64,000 nucleotides of DNA from DAIDKA01 sp963726995 (GCA_963726995.1 CAVSEP010000004.1:62001-126000), one strand, 5' to 3'; positions 17,736 through 26,320 are shown, counted from the first letter of the stretch. Numbers and translations: made by a program. Notes: generated from the letters alone by a model not told the origin.

Positions 17736-18193
17736 GGCAGTTCGCCTGGCGGACCCGGGTGTACTGGGAGGACACCGACGCCGGCGGGGTCGTCTATTAC
17801 GCCAACTACCTGCGGTTCATGGAGCGCGCTCGCACCGAGTGGCTGCGCGCCCTGGGCTTCTGTCAGCGGGATCTGGCAACTCAACACGGCGTGCTGTTCG
17901 CTGTCACCCGCGTGCGCATCGATTACCGTAGGCCGGCGCGGCTGGATGATGAACTGTCTGTCACTTGCGAACCTCGCGCCGTGGGCGCAGCGTCAGTAGT
18001 CTTTGCGCAGAACATCCTGCGGGTGTCGGTCGCCCGCACGGATCCCCATGAACCGCCCGGGGCCTTTGACCCGGCGCCCGGCGTGCTGACCGAGGCGGAG
18101 GTGCGCATCGCCTGTCTGGATGCACGCTCCTTCCGGCCGCTGCGCACGCCGGAGTTCCTGTTGAGCGCCTTCGCGGCGCAGGAGAGGCTTTAG
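17732..18193 (+). CDS. ybgC: Tol-Pal-associated acyl-CoA thioesterase
   Basis: 153 residues of hotdog fold. The active-site motif WEDTDAGGVVYYANYL contains the catalytic Asp (D16), and RARTEWLRALGF follows as in YbgC. GTG 17732 overlaps the ruvB stop by four bases. Placement directly before tolQ is conserved in gammaproteobacteria. YbgC hydrolyses acyl-CoA or acyl-ACP and associates with phospholipid enzymes at the inner membrane, but its link to Tol function is unclear. Confidence 0.95.
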   Translation: MRQFAWRTRVYWEDTDAGGVVYYANYLRFMERARTEWLRALGFCQRDLATQHGVLFAVTRVRIDYRRPARLDDELSVTCEPRAVGAASVVFAQNILRVSVARTDPHEPPGAFDPAPGVLTEAEVRIACLDARSFRPLRTPEFLLSAFAAQERL

Positions 18194-18194
18194 G

Positions 18195-18887
18195 ATGCCC
18201 GGAGATCTGTCGATTGTCCGCCTGGTCCTCCAGGCCAGCATTCCGGTGCAGGGCGTGCTGGCGATTCTGGCCTTCGCCTCGTTGATGTCGTGGGCGATCA
18301 TCTTCAACAAGCGCGCCGTCATCCGCCGGGCCCGCCGCGAGGCCGATCAGTTCGAGACCAGCTTCTGGTCGGGCGGGGACCTGGCCCAGCTGTACCGGAC
18401 GGTGGAGTCCACCAAGGGTCGCACCACCGGAATGGCCAGCATCTTCGAGCTGGGTTTCCGGGAGTTCGCCCGCCTGCGCCAGCAGGGCGCGGTGCCCGTG
18501 GATCAGTTGCTGGACGGGGCGCGCCGCTCCATGCGGGTCGCGCAGCTGAAGGAAATCGACCGCCTCGAACACAGTCTCTCGACGCTGGCCACGGTGGGCT
18601 CGACCAGTCCCTACGTGGGCCTCTTCGGTACGGTCTGGGGCATCATGAGCGCCTTCTCCTCCCTCGGGAACGCACAGCAGGCCACGCTCGCCATGGTGGC
18701 CCCGGGCATCTCCGAGGCATTGATCACCACGGCCATCGGTCTGTTCGCGGCCATCCCGGCCGTGGTCGCCTTCAATCGCTATGCGGACCAGGTCGGTCGC
18801 CTCGAAGTGCGCTACGACGCCTTCACGGAAGAGTTCTCCTCCATCCTGCAGCGGCATGCGGCCCGCAAGCACGCCGCGGAGGGCTGA
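18195..18887 (+). CDS. tolQ: Tol-Pal motor protein TolQ
   Basis: 230 residues with three membrane helices: about 18-40, 133-155 and 167-190. The proton-channel helices contain STSPYVGLFGTVWGIM and LITTAIGLFAAIPAVVAFNR, which are diagnostic of the ExbB/TolQ/MotA family. With TolR it forms the ion-driven motor that energises TolA for outer-membrane constriction in division. It starts one base after the ybgC stop. Confidence 0.96.
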   Translation: MPGDLSIVRLVLQASIPVQGVLAILAFASLMSWAIIFNKRAVIRRARREADQFETSFWSGGDLAQLYRTVESTKGRTTGMASIFELGFREFARLRQQGAVPVDQLLDGARRSMRVAQLKEIDRLEHSLSTLATVGSTSPYVGLFGTVWGIMSAFSSLGNAQQATLAMVAPGISEALITTAIGLFAAIPAVVAFNRYADQVGRLEVRYDAFTEEFSSILQRHAARKHAAEG

Positions 18888-18892
18888 AGGGC

Positions 18893-19345
18893 ATGGCGCA
18901 TCAATTGTCCCGCGGCCGGCGCCTGATGGGCGAAATCAACGTGGTGCCCTACATCGACGTCATGCTGGTCCTGCTCATCATCTTCATGGTGACCGCGCCG
19001 CTGCTGATGCAGGGCGTGAAGGTCGATCTGCCCAAGGCCAACTCCGAGCCCCTGACCGCGGACCTGCTCCGGAACAACAACCCGCTGGTGCTGTCCATTG
19101 ACCGGCAGGGACTGCTGTATCTGAACATGGGGGGTGATCCGCACCAGCCCATCGACGAGGCCGCTGCGCAGGCCCGCGCCTCTGCTGCGCTGCACCAAAA
19201 GGCCGATCTGCCCGTCCTGCTGAAGGCTGACTATCGTATTGAATATGGGAAGGTCATGGCGGCGATGGTGATGCTGCAGCGAGCGGGAGCCCGCAAGGTC
19301 GGATTCGTGAGCGATCCGCCCCCTGTCACGAGGGGCCGGAACTGA
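18893..19345 (+). CDS. tolR: Tol-Pal motor protein TolR
   Basis: 150 residues. MGEINVVPYIDVMLVLLIIFMV gives the single N-terminal membrane helix with the proton-carrying Asp in YIDVMLVLL. A periplasmic domain of the ExbD/TolR type follows (PVLLKADYRIEYGKVMAAM). ATG 18893 follows the tolQ stop by five bases with GAAGGG in front. TolR couples proton flow through TolQ to TolA movement and binds peptidoglycan in other species. Confidence 0.95.
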   Translation: MAHQLSRGRRLMGEINVVPYIDVMLVLLIIFMVTAPLLMQGVKVDLPKANSEPLTADLLRNNNPLVLSIDRQGLLYLNMGGDPHQPIDEAAAQARASAALHQKADLPVLLKADYRIEYGKVMAAMVMLQRAGARKVGFVSDPPPVTRGRN

Positions 19346-19371
19346 CCGCGCCGGTCGCCAATTCGGGTGAA

Positions 19372-20241
19372 TTGGCCAGCGATCGCTGGGCTTCGATTGG
19401 CTGGTCCGTGGCGCTGCATGCGGCCCTGGTGGCGCTGCTGGTGTACGGCTACTTCCAGTTCCGCAGGCCGCCGCCGCCGATAAGCGCGCTGGCCATCGAT
19501 GCCACGGTGGTCTCCCAGGCCGCACTGGATGCGGCTCAGCGCACCCCCGTACCTGCGCAGCCCGCGCCGGCTCCCGCGCTGCCTGCGGAGGCGGAACAAG
19601 CCCTGCCGCCGCCGGACCCGGCCGCCGCGCAGGTGGCCGCCAAGGCGGAGGCTGAGCACGAGGCAGAGGCCGCGAAGGCCGAGGCGGCCCAGGAGCAGGC
19701 GGCGGCACAGCGCGCGGCAGAGCACCTGGCCGCGCGCAAACACGCCGCAGCGCTCGCCCAACGGGAGGCCGAACAGGAAAAGGCCAGCGCCGCGAAAGCG
19801 CAGGCGCTGGCGCAGGTCAAGGCAAAAGCCAAGGCGGCCCAGGATCTCGCCGCCCGCAAGGCGGCGCAGGTCGAAGTCCAAGCCAAGGCGCAGGCTGCGG
19901 CAACCCAGGCGGATCTACAGCGCAGCATCGCCGCTGAGGAAAGGCTGGCTGCGGCGCGGGCCGGCGGTGCCATGTCGACCTGGGCGCAGCAGATCCAGGC
20001 GCGTATCCAGCGGGCCTGGATCAAGCCTCCGTCCGCCCATGCCGGCATCGACTGCGTTCTGTACGTGACCCAGGTGCCCGGCGGCGAGGTGACCAAGGTG
20101 ACGCTCGGGGCCTGCAATGGCGATGAGGCCGTCAAGCAGTCCATTCTGGATGCCGCCTATCGCGCCTCGCCGCTGCCGGCGCCGGCGGATCCCAGCCTGT
20201 TCGAGCGCAACCTCGAACTGAATTTCCGACCCACTGACTGA
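19372..20241 (+). CDS. tolA: Cell envelope integrity protein TolA
   Basis: 289 residues from TTG 19372. One membrane helix at residues 10-27 is followed by a Pro-rich stretch. A long Ala/Glu/Lys/Gln helix (about 80-195) spans the periplasm, and a C-terminal TonB-like domain (WAQQIQARIQRAWIKPP ... GGEVTKVTLGACNGDEAVKQSI) binds TolB and Pal. The start is doubtful: no site precedes the TTG properly. An in-frame CTG at 19342, with AGGGG six bases upstream, overlaps the tolR stop (CTGA) and would add ten residues. Confidence 0.93.
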   Translation: MASDRWASIGWSVALHAALVALLVYGYFQFRRPPPPISALAIDATVVSQAALDAAQRTPVPAQPAPAPALPAEAEQALPPPDPAAAQVAAKAEAEHEAEAAKAEAAQEQAAAQRAAEHLAARKHAAALAQREAEQEKASAAKAQALAQVKAKAKAAQDLAARKAAQVEVQAKAQAAATQADLQRSIAAEERLAAARAGGAMSTWAQQIQARIQRAWIKPPSAHAGIDCVLYVTQVPGGEVTKVTLGACNGDEAVKQSILDAAYRASPLPAPADPSLFERNLELNFRPTD

Positions 20242-21569
20242 TGCGAGCAATGAACAAAGAATCGAAGCTGCGGACGTTTTCCTATGCGGCACTGCTGTGC
20301 CTGGCGGCCTTGTCCACCAGGGCCCCGGCGCAGCTGCGGATCGACATCACCTCGGGTGTCACGGACCCGATCCCGGTGGCCGTCGTGCCCTTCGCCAGCT
20401 CGCCCGGTGACGGCGGCGGCGTGGATGTCGCGCAGATCATCCAGAACGATCTGGAGGGCTCCGGGCGGATCAAGGCCATGGCGCGCGCATCCATGCCATC
20501 CACCCCCTCGCGCAGCCAGGATGTGCAGCTGGCCTCCTGGAAGGCGGCCGGCAATGACTACGTGGTAGTGGGGCGGGTGACGCCCCTGGGTGCGGGCCAG
20601 CTTGCCGTGGATTTCGAACTGCTCAACGCCCTGACCGGTCAGCGGCTCGCGAATCCGCGCTTCACCGGAACTGCCGCGGCGCTGCGCGATGCGGCCCATC
20701 GCTGCAGCGACGTCATCTACGAAAAGATCCTGGGCGTGCGCGGCGCCTTTGCCACCCGCATCGCCTACGTCTCGGTGGATGGCCAGCCGCCGGCCCAGCG
20801 CTACCAGCTGGTCGTCGCCGATGCGGACGGCGCCAACGCGCGCGTCATCCTGGAATCGCGGCAGCCGATGATGTCGCCGGCGTGGTCGCCGGATGGGCAG
20901 TGGCTGGCCTATGTGTCCTTCGAGAACCGTCATTCAGCCATCTATGTGCAGCAGGTGAGCAGCGGCCAGCGCAGCATGGTGTCCAGCCGGGTCGGCATCA
21001 ATGGCGCACCGGCCTGGTCTCCCGACGGCCACAAACTGCTGTTGACGCTGGGCGGCAGCGCGGGCACGCCCAACCTCTACGTCCTGGACCTGGCTACTCA
21101 GCAGCTGACCCGCCTCACTGACGGACCTGCCATCGACACGGAAGGCGCCTGGGCGGCGGACGGCCAGTCGGTGTATTTCACCTCCGATCGTTCCGGCGGG
21201 CCGCAGATCTATCGAATCGGCATCGAGGCTGGAGCCAAACTCCGGCGTATCACCTTTGGCGGCTCCTACAATGCGCGGCCGCGACTCTCGCCCGATGGCA
21301 CGCAGCTGGTGATGGTGACCCAGGACGGCCCGAACTACCGCATTGCCGTGCAGGATCTGAACAGCGGCGTGGTGCGGGTGCTGTCACATGGACGGCTGGA
21401 CGCCTCCCCGAGCTTCGCACCCAATGGCGCCATGATCATCTACTCGGGAATCGAGGGCGGTCACAGCGTGCTGCAGCGGGTGTCGGTCGACGGCCTCACC
21501 TCGCAGCGCCTGCGCGCCGATGCGGCCGAAGTGCGCGAACCGGTCTGGGCGCCGTTTTCGCGGCCCTGA
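20241..21569 (+). CDS. tolB: Tol-Pal beta-propeller protein TolB
   Basis: 442 residues. A signal peptide (AALLCLAALSTRAPA) is followed by the N-terminal alpha/beta domain, where VAVVPFASSPG is the start of the conserved fold. A six-bladed WD-like propeller follows with repeated SPAWSPDGQWLAYVS, GAPAWSPDGHKLL and RPRLSPDGTQL blades. The ATG at 20241 shares its A with the tolA stop (TGATG). An alternative ATG at 20250 lacks this coupling. TolB is a periplasmic partner of Pal and the TolA C-terminus. Confidence 0.95.
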   Translation: MRAMNKESKLRTFSYAALLCLAALSTRAPAQLRIDITSGVTDPIPVAVVPFASSPGDGGGVDVAQIIQNDLEGSGRIKAMARASMPSTPSRSQDVQLASWKAAGNDYVVVGRVTPLGAGQLAVDFELLNALTGQRLANPRFTGTAAALRDAAHRCSDVIYEKILGVRGAFATRIAYVSVDGQPPAQRYQLVVADADGANARVILESRQPMMSPAWSPDGQWLAYVSFENRHSAIYVQQVSSGQRSMVSSRVGINGAPAWSPDGHKLLLTLGGSAGTPNLYVLDLATQQLTRLTDGPAIDTEGAWAADGQSVYFTSDRSGGPQIYRIGIEAGAKLRRITFGGSYNARPRLSPDGTQLVMVTQDGPNYRIAVQDLNSGVVRVLSHGRLDASPSFAPNGAMIIYSGIEGGHSVLQRVSVDGLTSQRLRADAAEVREPVWAPFSRP

Positions 21570-21639
21570 TGCCGATGTGGTACAAGTTTTCCCAAATTGC
21601 CTGGTTGCTTGATTTAATGCTGGATGGATGGAGAGCACG

Positions 21640-22191
21640 ATGCGAAAGATACTGAGCTTGATGTTGCTGGTGACCGTGATGAGCCTCGGAGCCTGCGCCC
21701 ACAAACCGCCGAAGGACACAGCGCCGGCCGCGTCGAGCCAGGTGCCGGCAGCCGGCTCGCAGACCAACGGCGCCGCATCCGCCGGCGCCAACGGGGCAGC
21801 CGGTGCGAGCGCCATCGCCGGCGCTGGGGAGGATGTCGCCGGGCCGCAGGAAGGCATCCTGGCCCAGCGCAATATCTATTTCGCGTTCGACAGCAGCGAG
21901 ATCTCGGCCGAGGGCATGGCGCTGCTCACGGCTCACGCACATTATCTGGTCGCGCATTCGACGCTGCACGTGCGGTTGGAAGGCAATACGGATGAGCGCG
22001 GCTCACGCGAGTACAACATTGGGCTGGGCGAACGCCGGGCGCAGGCCGTGCGGCGCGCGATGCTGCTGCAGGGCGTGGCCGAAGCGCAGCTTGCCACGGT
22101 CAGCTACGGAGCCGAGCGGGCCGCGGTCGAGGGTCATGATGAGGCGGCCTGGTCGAAGAATCGCCGCGTCATGATCAACTACGTCCAATGA
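21640..22191 (+). CDS. pal: Peptidoglycan-associated lipoprotein Pal
   Basis: 183 residues from ATG 21640, which has GGAGAG at 21630-21635. An in-frame ATG at 21628 is less suited. The lipobox LGAC gives a lipidated Cys near residue 18. An Ala/Gly-rich linker is followed by an OmpA-like domain with NIYFAFDSSEI, LEGNTDERGSREYNIGLGERRA and NRRVMINY, including the Asp and Arg that bind diaminopimelate. Pal tethers the outer membrane to peptidoglycan and completes the Tol-Pal system. Confidence 0.96.
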   Translation: MRKILSLMLLVTVMSLGACAHKPPKDTAPAASSQVPAAGSQTNGAASAGANGAAGASAIAGAGEDVAGPQEGILAQRNIYFAFDSSEISAEGMALLTAHAHYLVAHSTLHVRLEGNTDERGSREYNIGLGERRAQAVRRAMLLQGVAEAQLATVSYGAERAAVEGHDEAAWSKNRRVMINYVQ

Positions 22192-22205
22192 GCGCAGGAG
22201 GCCAC

Positions 22206-22952
22206 ATGCGTCGCAAAGTCTCGGCAACGGCGCGCTGGCTGCTGCCCCTCGCAGCAGCGCTCGGACTGGCTGCCTGCGCGACCACGCCCGAGGAGGATCC
22301 GGTACTGCAGGGCAAGCTCACCGATCTGGATGCCCGTACGACCAGCATCGAACGGGTAGTGCAGAACCAGAGCCTGCTGTCCCTGTCGCAACGGGCCGAC
22401 CAGCTGCAGAACGAGGTCAGCGTCCTGCGTGGCCGCATCGAGGTGCTGGAGAACGCCAACGAGACCCTGCGCAAGCAGCAGCGGGACCTGTATGCGGATC
22501 TGGACAAGCGACTCGGCTCGCTGTCCGCCGGCCCGGCGCCGGCCCCCGCAGCCGGACAGCCCGCTGCGGCGGGGGCGGACCAGGGGGCCTACAACGAGGC
22601 TTTCGAGCTCCTCAAGGGCGGCAAGTACGCCGATGCCATCAGGGCATTCCAGCAGTTCCTGCAAAGCTGGCCGCAAAGCGCGCTGGCGGACAACGGCCAG
22701 TACTGGCTGGGCGAGTCCTACTACGTGACCCGCGATTTCCAGAATGCCGCGGCGGCCTTCCAGGCCGTGCTGGATCGCTGGCCGGATTCGCGCAAGGCGC
22801 CCGATGCCCTGTTGAAGCTGGGCTACACCCAGGCGGAACTGAAGCACATCGCCCAGGCGCGCACCACGCTGAGCTCGGTAGCCACGCGCTTCCCGGGGTC
22901 GGATGCGGCGAATCTCGCGGCGGCACGCCTGCTGCAGCTGCCGGCGCAGTGA
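22206..22952 (+). CDS. cpoB: Cell division coordinator CpoB (YbgF)
   Basis: 248 residues from ATG 22206, preceded by AGGAGG at 22196-22201; the in-frame ATG at 22188 has no such site. A signal peptide ends in LAAC, so this version looks like a lipoprotein, unlike E. coli CpoB. The N-terminal coiled coil (about 30-100) is the trimerisation region. Three TPR repeats follow (AFELLKGGKYADAIRAFQQF; GQYWLGESYYVTRDFQNA; APDALLKLGYTQAEL). It links Tol activity with PBP1B-LpoB during septation in E. coli. It overlaps the end of pal in context. Confidence 0.93.
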   Translation: MRRKVSATARWLLPLAAALGLAACATTPEEDPVLQGKLTDLDARTTSIERVVQNQSLLSLSQRADQLQNEVSVLRGRIEVLENANETLRKQQRDLYADLDKRLGSLSAGPAPAPAAGQPAAAGADQGAYNEAFELLKGGKYADAIRAFQQFLQSWPQSALADNGQYWLGESYYVTRDFQNAAAAFQAVLDRWPDSRKAPDALLKLGYTQAELKHIAQARTTLSSVATRFPGSDAANLAAARLLQLPAQ

Positions 22953-22953
22953 C

Positions 22954-23595
22954 GTGGCACGTCTGCGGATCACGGAAATCTTCCGCTCGCTGCAGGGGGA
23001 GGCGGACACCGCCGGCATCCCGACGGTCTTTGTCCGCCTGACCGGCTGCCCGCTGCGCTGCCAGTACTGCGATACCGCCTATGCGTTTCACGGCGGAGAG
23101 TGGGCCACGCTCGATGAGGTGCTCCAGAAAGTCCGGGACCTCGACACCCGCCACGTCTGCGTGACCGGCGGCGAGCCCCTGGCGCAGAAGGCCTGTGTGG
23201 AACTGCTGCAGAGGCTGTGCGATGCCGGGCTGCGCGTATCGCTGGAGACCAGCGGCGCGATGCCCCTGGCCGAAGTCGATGCACGCGTCGTGAAGGTGGT
23301 GGATGTGAAGACCCCGGGATCGGGCGAGGAATCGCGCAACCGGTACGGGCAGCTGCAGCAGCTTGCCGGACAGGATCTGGTGAAGTTCGTGATCTGCAGT
23401 CGCGAGGACTACGAGTGGAGCCGTGCCAAGCTGACGGAGCTGCAGCTTAGCGCCCGCTGCACCGTGCTGTTCTCCCCCAGCCACGAGCAGCTGCCGCCCG
23501 GCAGGCTTGCGGACTGGGTGCTGGAAGATCACCTTCCGGTGCGCTTCCAGATCCAGCTGCACAAGTACCTGTGGGGCAATGTCGCGGGGAAATGA
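22954..23595 (+). CDS. queE: 7-carboxy-7-deazaguanine synthase QueE
   Basis: 213 residues from GTG 22954, one base after the cpoB stop. It is a radical SAM protein with the cluster motif CPLRCQYCDTAYAF (C-x3-C-x2-C), preceded by EIFRSLQGEAD as in QueE. TGGEP (SAM binding) follows near residue 70. It converts 6-carboxytetrahydropterin to 7-carboxy-7-deazaguanine for preQ0 and tRNA queuosine. QueC, which takes the product further, is the next gene. Confidence 0.95.
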   Translation: MARLRITEIFRSLQGEADTAGIPTVFVRLTGCPLRCQYCDTAYAFHGGEWATLDEVLQKVRDLDTRHVCVTGGEPLAQKACVELLQRLCDAGLRVSLETSGAMPLAEVDARVVKVVDVKTPGSGEESRNRYGQLQQLAGQDLVKFVICSREDYEWSRAKLTELQLSARCTVLFSPSHEQLPPGRLADWVLEDHLPVRFQIQLHKYLWGNVAGK

Positions 23596-23596
23596 G

Positions 23597-24277
23597 GTGA
23601 CGACCGGCGAACAACCCGCGGTGGTGCTGCTGTCAGGCGGCCTGGATTCCGCCACGGCGCTGGCGATTGCGCAGCGTCGCGGGCATGAGTGCTATGCGCT
23701 CTCGGTGGCCTACGGCCAGCGGCACAGCGCGGAGCTGGACGCCGCGGCGCGCGTGGCCAAGGCCCTGAAGGTCCGCGACCATCGCGTCATGCAGGTGGAC
23801 CTGGCCGGCATCGGCGGTTCGGCGCTCACCGATCCCGGCCTTGCCGTTCCCGAGAGGCCCACCACCGGCATCCCTATTACTTACGTGCCTGCCCGCAATA
23901 CCATGATGCTGGCACTGGCGCTGGGCTGGGCTGAAGTGCTCGAAGCCAGCAGCATCTACATCGGCGTCAATGCGGTCGACTATTCCGGATACCCGGACTG
24001 CCGTCCGGAATTCATTGCCGCCTTTGAGGCCCTCGCGAGTCGCGCCACCCGTGCCGGGATTGAGGGACATCCCTTGAGCATCCAGGCCCCGTTGATCGCC
24101 TGGACCAAGGCCCAGATCATCCGTGCGGGGACTCAGCTGGGGGTGGATTACTCCCTCACGGTGTCTTGCTACCAGGCGGATGCGCAGGGGCGTGCCTGCG
24201 GTAAATGCGATTCCTGCCGGATTCGCCGCGACGGCTTCCGCGCCGCCGGCGTCCCGGACCCCACGCGCTATCTTTGA
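23597..24277 (+). CDS. queC: 7-cyano-7-deazaguanine synthase QueC
   Basis: 226 residues from GTG 23597, one base after the queE stop. The PP-loop is LLSGGLDSATAL. AYGQRHSAEL and YVPARN follow in the canonical order. A zinc-binding Cys set lies near the C-terminus (SCYQADAQGRACGKCDSC). QueC makes preQ0 from carboxydeazaguanine using ATP and ammonia. It is the last gene of the tol-que run and converges with the nitroreductase. Confidence 0.95.
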   Translation: MTTGEQPAVVLLSGGLDSATALAIAQRRGHECYALSVAYGQRHSAELDAAARVAKALKVRDHRVMQVDLAGIGGSALTDPGLAVPERPTTGIPITYVPARNTMMLALALGWAEVLEASSIYIGVNAVDYSGYPDCRPEFIAAFEALASRATRAGIEGHPLSIQAPLIAWTKAQIIRAGTQLGVDYSLTVSCYQADAQGRACGKCDSCRIRRDGFRAAGVPDPTRYL

Positions 24278-24279
24278 AA

Positions 24280-24293
24280 GCTTCAGGCGAAGC
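24280..24293 (-). terminator. Short hairpin at the convergent queC/nitroreductase ends
   Basis: GCTTC-AGGC-GAAGC. Read on the minus strand it is followed by TTTC. It overlaps the last codons of the nitroreductase gene. It is too short to be sure. Confidence 0.3.
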
Positions 24294-24957
24294 CGCGAAT
24301 AGTCACGAATTCTTCCAGCGGCGCGCGATCGCTTCGCAGGCGGTTGATGGGCGCGGTCTCATCGCGATGACCGATGGCGATGCCTGAAAAGAGCATGCGA
24401 TGAGCGGGCAGGGCGATGGCTTCGGCCACCTCGCGATGCCAGCCGGACCAGGATTCCTGGGGGCAGGTGTGCAGCCCATGCTCGCGCGCCAGCAGCATGA
24501 TGCTTTGCATGAACATGCCCATATCGGCCCACTGCGCTGCGCCCATGTACCGGTCGATGCAGACGAACAGCACCACCGGTGCCCCGAAGCCCTCGTAGTT
24601 GCGCGCGTACTGGGCCAGGCGGGCCGGCCTGTCACCACGTGGCAGGCCGATGGTGGCGTACAGATCCTCGCCGTTCTGATAGCGCCGGGTTCGGTAGGGC
24701 TCGCCCAGGGGTGATGGATAGACAGGGTACTCGGGGGTGTGTCCCAGGGGATGTTCCGGCACCTGCTCCCGGATGCGGGCCACCAGGGCTGCCAGCGGCG
24801 CGCCCGTGAGCACGTCCACGAACCAGGGCTGCAGATTGCCGCCCGAGGGCGCCCGACGGGCTGCGCTCAGGATCTGACGTAGAACGTATTCCGGCACCGG
24901 ATCCGGCAAAAAGGCCCGGCAGCTCATGCGCGAATCCAGGGCATCCGAGACTTTCAT
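24283..24957 (-). CDS. Nitroreductase family protein
   Basis: 224 residues. The start (DALDSRMSCRAFLPDPVPE) has the SxRxF phosphate-binding pattern, and ARRAPSGGNLQPWFVDVL is the classic second FMN motif. ACACPQESW-type HTCPQESWSGW and GIAIGHRDETAPINRLR complete the NfsB/BluB-like fold. It is an FMN-dependent NAD(P)H oxidoreductase acting on nitro compounds or quinones, with unknown physiological substrate. Its gene stands alone on the minus strand between queC and the tRNA. Start ATG 24957. Confidence 0.88.
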   Translation of the reverse strand: MKVSDALDSRMSCRAFLPDPVPEYVLRQILSAARRAPSGGNLQPWFVDVLTGAPLAALVARIREQVPEHPLGHTPEYPVYPSPLGEPYRTRRYQNGEDLYATIGLPRGDRPARLAQYARNYEGFGAPVVLFVCIDRYMGAAQWADMGMFMQSIMLLAREHGLHTCPQESWSGWHREVAEAIALPAHRMLFSGIAIGHRDETAPINRLRSDRAPLEEFVTIRGFA

Positions 24958-25034
24958 GGGGTTTTCAGGTCCTCAGCGGCCGTTCACCGGCCTGTAGTAT
25001 CATGCGCGCCCCCACCGGGTCGACACAGATTTCC

Positions 25035-25107
25035 GGGGTGTTAGCTCAGTCGGTAGAGCATCGGACTTTTAATCCGCTGGTCGTGGGTTCGATTCCCACA
25101 CACCCCA
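25035..25107 (+). tRNA. tRNA-Lys (anticodon TTT)
   Basis: A complete cloverleaf. Acceptor GGGGTGT pairs with ACACCCC, the D-arm is GCTC/GAGC, the anticodon loop is CTTTTAA giving UUU, the T-arm is GTGGG/CCCAC with TTCGATT, and the discriminator is A. The first pair of the anticodon stem (T-C) is mismatched. The 3' CCA is not encoded. A GC-rich stretch after a TAGTAT at 24995 resembles a stringent-type promoter, but no good -35 is visible. Confidence 0.97.
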
Positions 25108-25856
25108 TACCCACCGGTTCTGGTGCATTAAGGGCGCAGATCTGAAAGCCTGGCCTTTTGTGAGACGCCCCATGACCCATGCCCTCGACCGCGACCCGAT
25201 CTATCGGCGTCGGAGATTCGATCCGGCAACTGTCGATCAATAGAGCCGCTCAGGTATTCACGCAAGATAACGGACGGCTGACCTGAGGGTCGATTTTCGG
25301 TCCAGTTGATACTTCTAGATATAGTCCAGTTAATTGGGCGTTAGGAGTCGCGCTCAGATCCGATATCTTCGCCCAAGACCTTCCTATCCGCCGCGCGCAC
25401 CTGAAAGATGCTCGGTTTCGTCGCTCTCGACGATGTTGGGGTAGCGCTCATCGCCGGCTTCTTGGCACGCGCGGTCCACTACTATCTACCTGAACGCGAC
25501 GCCGATCGGTCCGCTGTCCGGACCGAAGCCGACTGAAATCGATGCCACGAAGGAACCCCTCAAGATCGAGATGGCAACCGGACAACTAGGGAAAGCGTCC
25601 GTGCTGAGGGTTCATGAAACTGAAGGGACATGAGTTTCCTCCCTATATCGTTACGTACTTCCACGGATTCGCCCATTTGGGTTCCCGGATAGCCTGTGCG
25701 TCACCTAATAACGTCCCGTTGGGAACGATGCCATGCCTCCCAAGCCCGAGTCTGCAAATGCCGCGAATAGGGCGATGCTCCGAGCTTGCCCGGAAGCGCT
25801 GGTAGTCCTTATTTCTAGTGGTCCGCAGGCTTCAGAGGCCTGTGTCCCCTCGGGCC
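25108..25856. other. Gene-free stretch after tRNA-Lys
   Basis: About 750 bases without a supportable gene, integrase or clear second copy of the tRNA end. Short frames here have no family features. Base composition is more mixed than in the core block. It marks the change from dense core genes to the accessory region. Confidence 0.6.
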
Positions 25857-26213
25857 TTAGGTTGCCCGCTGCGGTCGACGCTTGTCACTCGCGGCGCCGA
25901 GTAGTTGCGCTTGGCTGGCGAAGCGCTGCGCCATCTGTCCACACACCAACTCGCACAGCTGCTGCACACGCGGATCGGCAATCTTGTAATAGGCGCTCGT
26001 GCCATGCGCCGTCCTTTCAATAAATCCCAACCGCGTCAGGGTGGCCAGATGTTTCGAGACATTGGCCTGACTGCACTCCAGCAGTTCGGTGAGTTCTCCG
26101 ACGTTGTGGGCCTTGTCGAACAGCATATTGAGGATCTTCAGTCGCAGCGGCTCCGACAGGGCGCGAAAGTACTCGGCCACATGCACGAGCCCTCGGTCAT
26201 CCAGTCTCTTCAT
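25857..26213 (-). CDS. ArsR-family transcriptional regulator
   Basis: 118 residues from ATG 26213 (MKRLDDRGLVHVAEYF). A longer frame to 26321 would run through the promoter region. The winged helix-turn-helix is complete: RALSEPLRLKILNML, then LLECSQANVSKHLATLTRLGFIERT and a wing GTSAYYKIAD. Cysteines at 47, 87 and 91 are possible effector or thiol-sensing residues; the ArsR-type ELCVCDL site is not present. It diverges from the RND-SQR operon. A palindrome inside the facing promoter makes it the likely repressor of that operon. The inducer (metal, sulfide or persulfide) cannot be told from sequence. Confidence 0.85.
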   Translation of the reverse strand: MKRLDDRGLVHVAEYFRALSEPLRLKILNMLFDKAHNVGELTELLECSQANVSKHLATLTRLGFIERTAHGTSAYYKIADPRVQQLCELVCGQMAQRFASQAQLLGAASDKRRPQRAT

Positions 26214-26267
26214 CAAGGTGCACTCCCAAAGGCATTGCTGCATCACAGTATAGCCATAAGCCTGGTA

Positions 26268-26296
26268 TTGAATATATCGCCATATAGCGATACAGT
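26268..26296 (+). promoter_or_regulatory. Promoter of the RND-SQR operon with an internal operator
   Basis: -35 TTGAAT (26268-26273), 17-base spacer, -10 TACAGT (26291-26296). A perfect inverted repeat TATCGC-CATATA-GCGATA (26275-26292) fills the spacer, as expected for repression by the divergent ArsR protein. The AGGAG for the first gene is at 26307-26311. Confidence 0.6.
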
Positions 26297-26320
26297 AAAC
26301 ACTGATAGGAGTGCAGTGCA

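Noticed and set aside
25046..25240. Minus-strand ORF of 64 codons over the tRNA
   Set aside because: Its C-terminal part is the antisense of the tRNA-Lys sequence, a well-known false translation.
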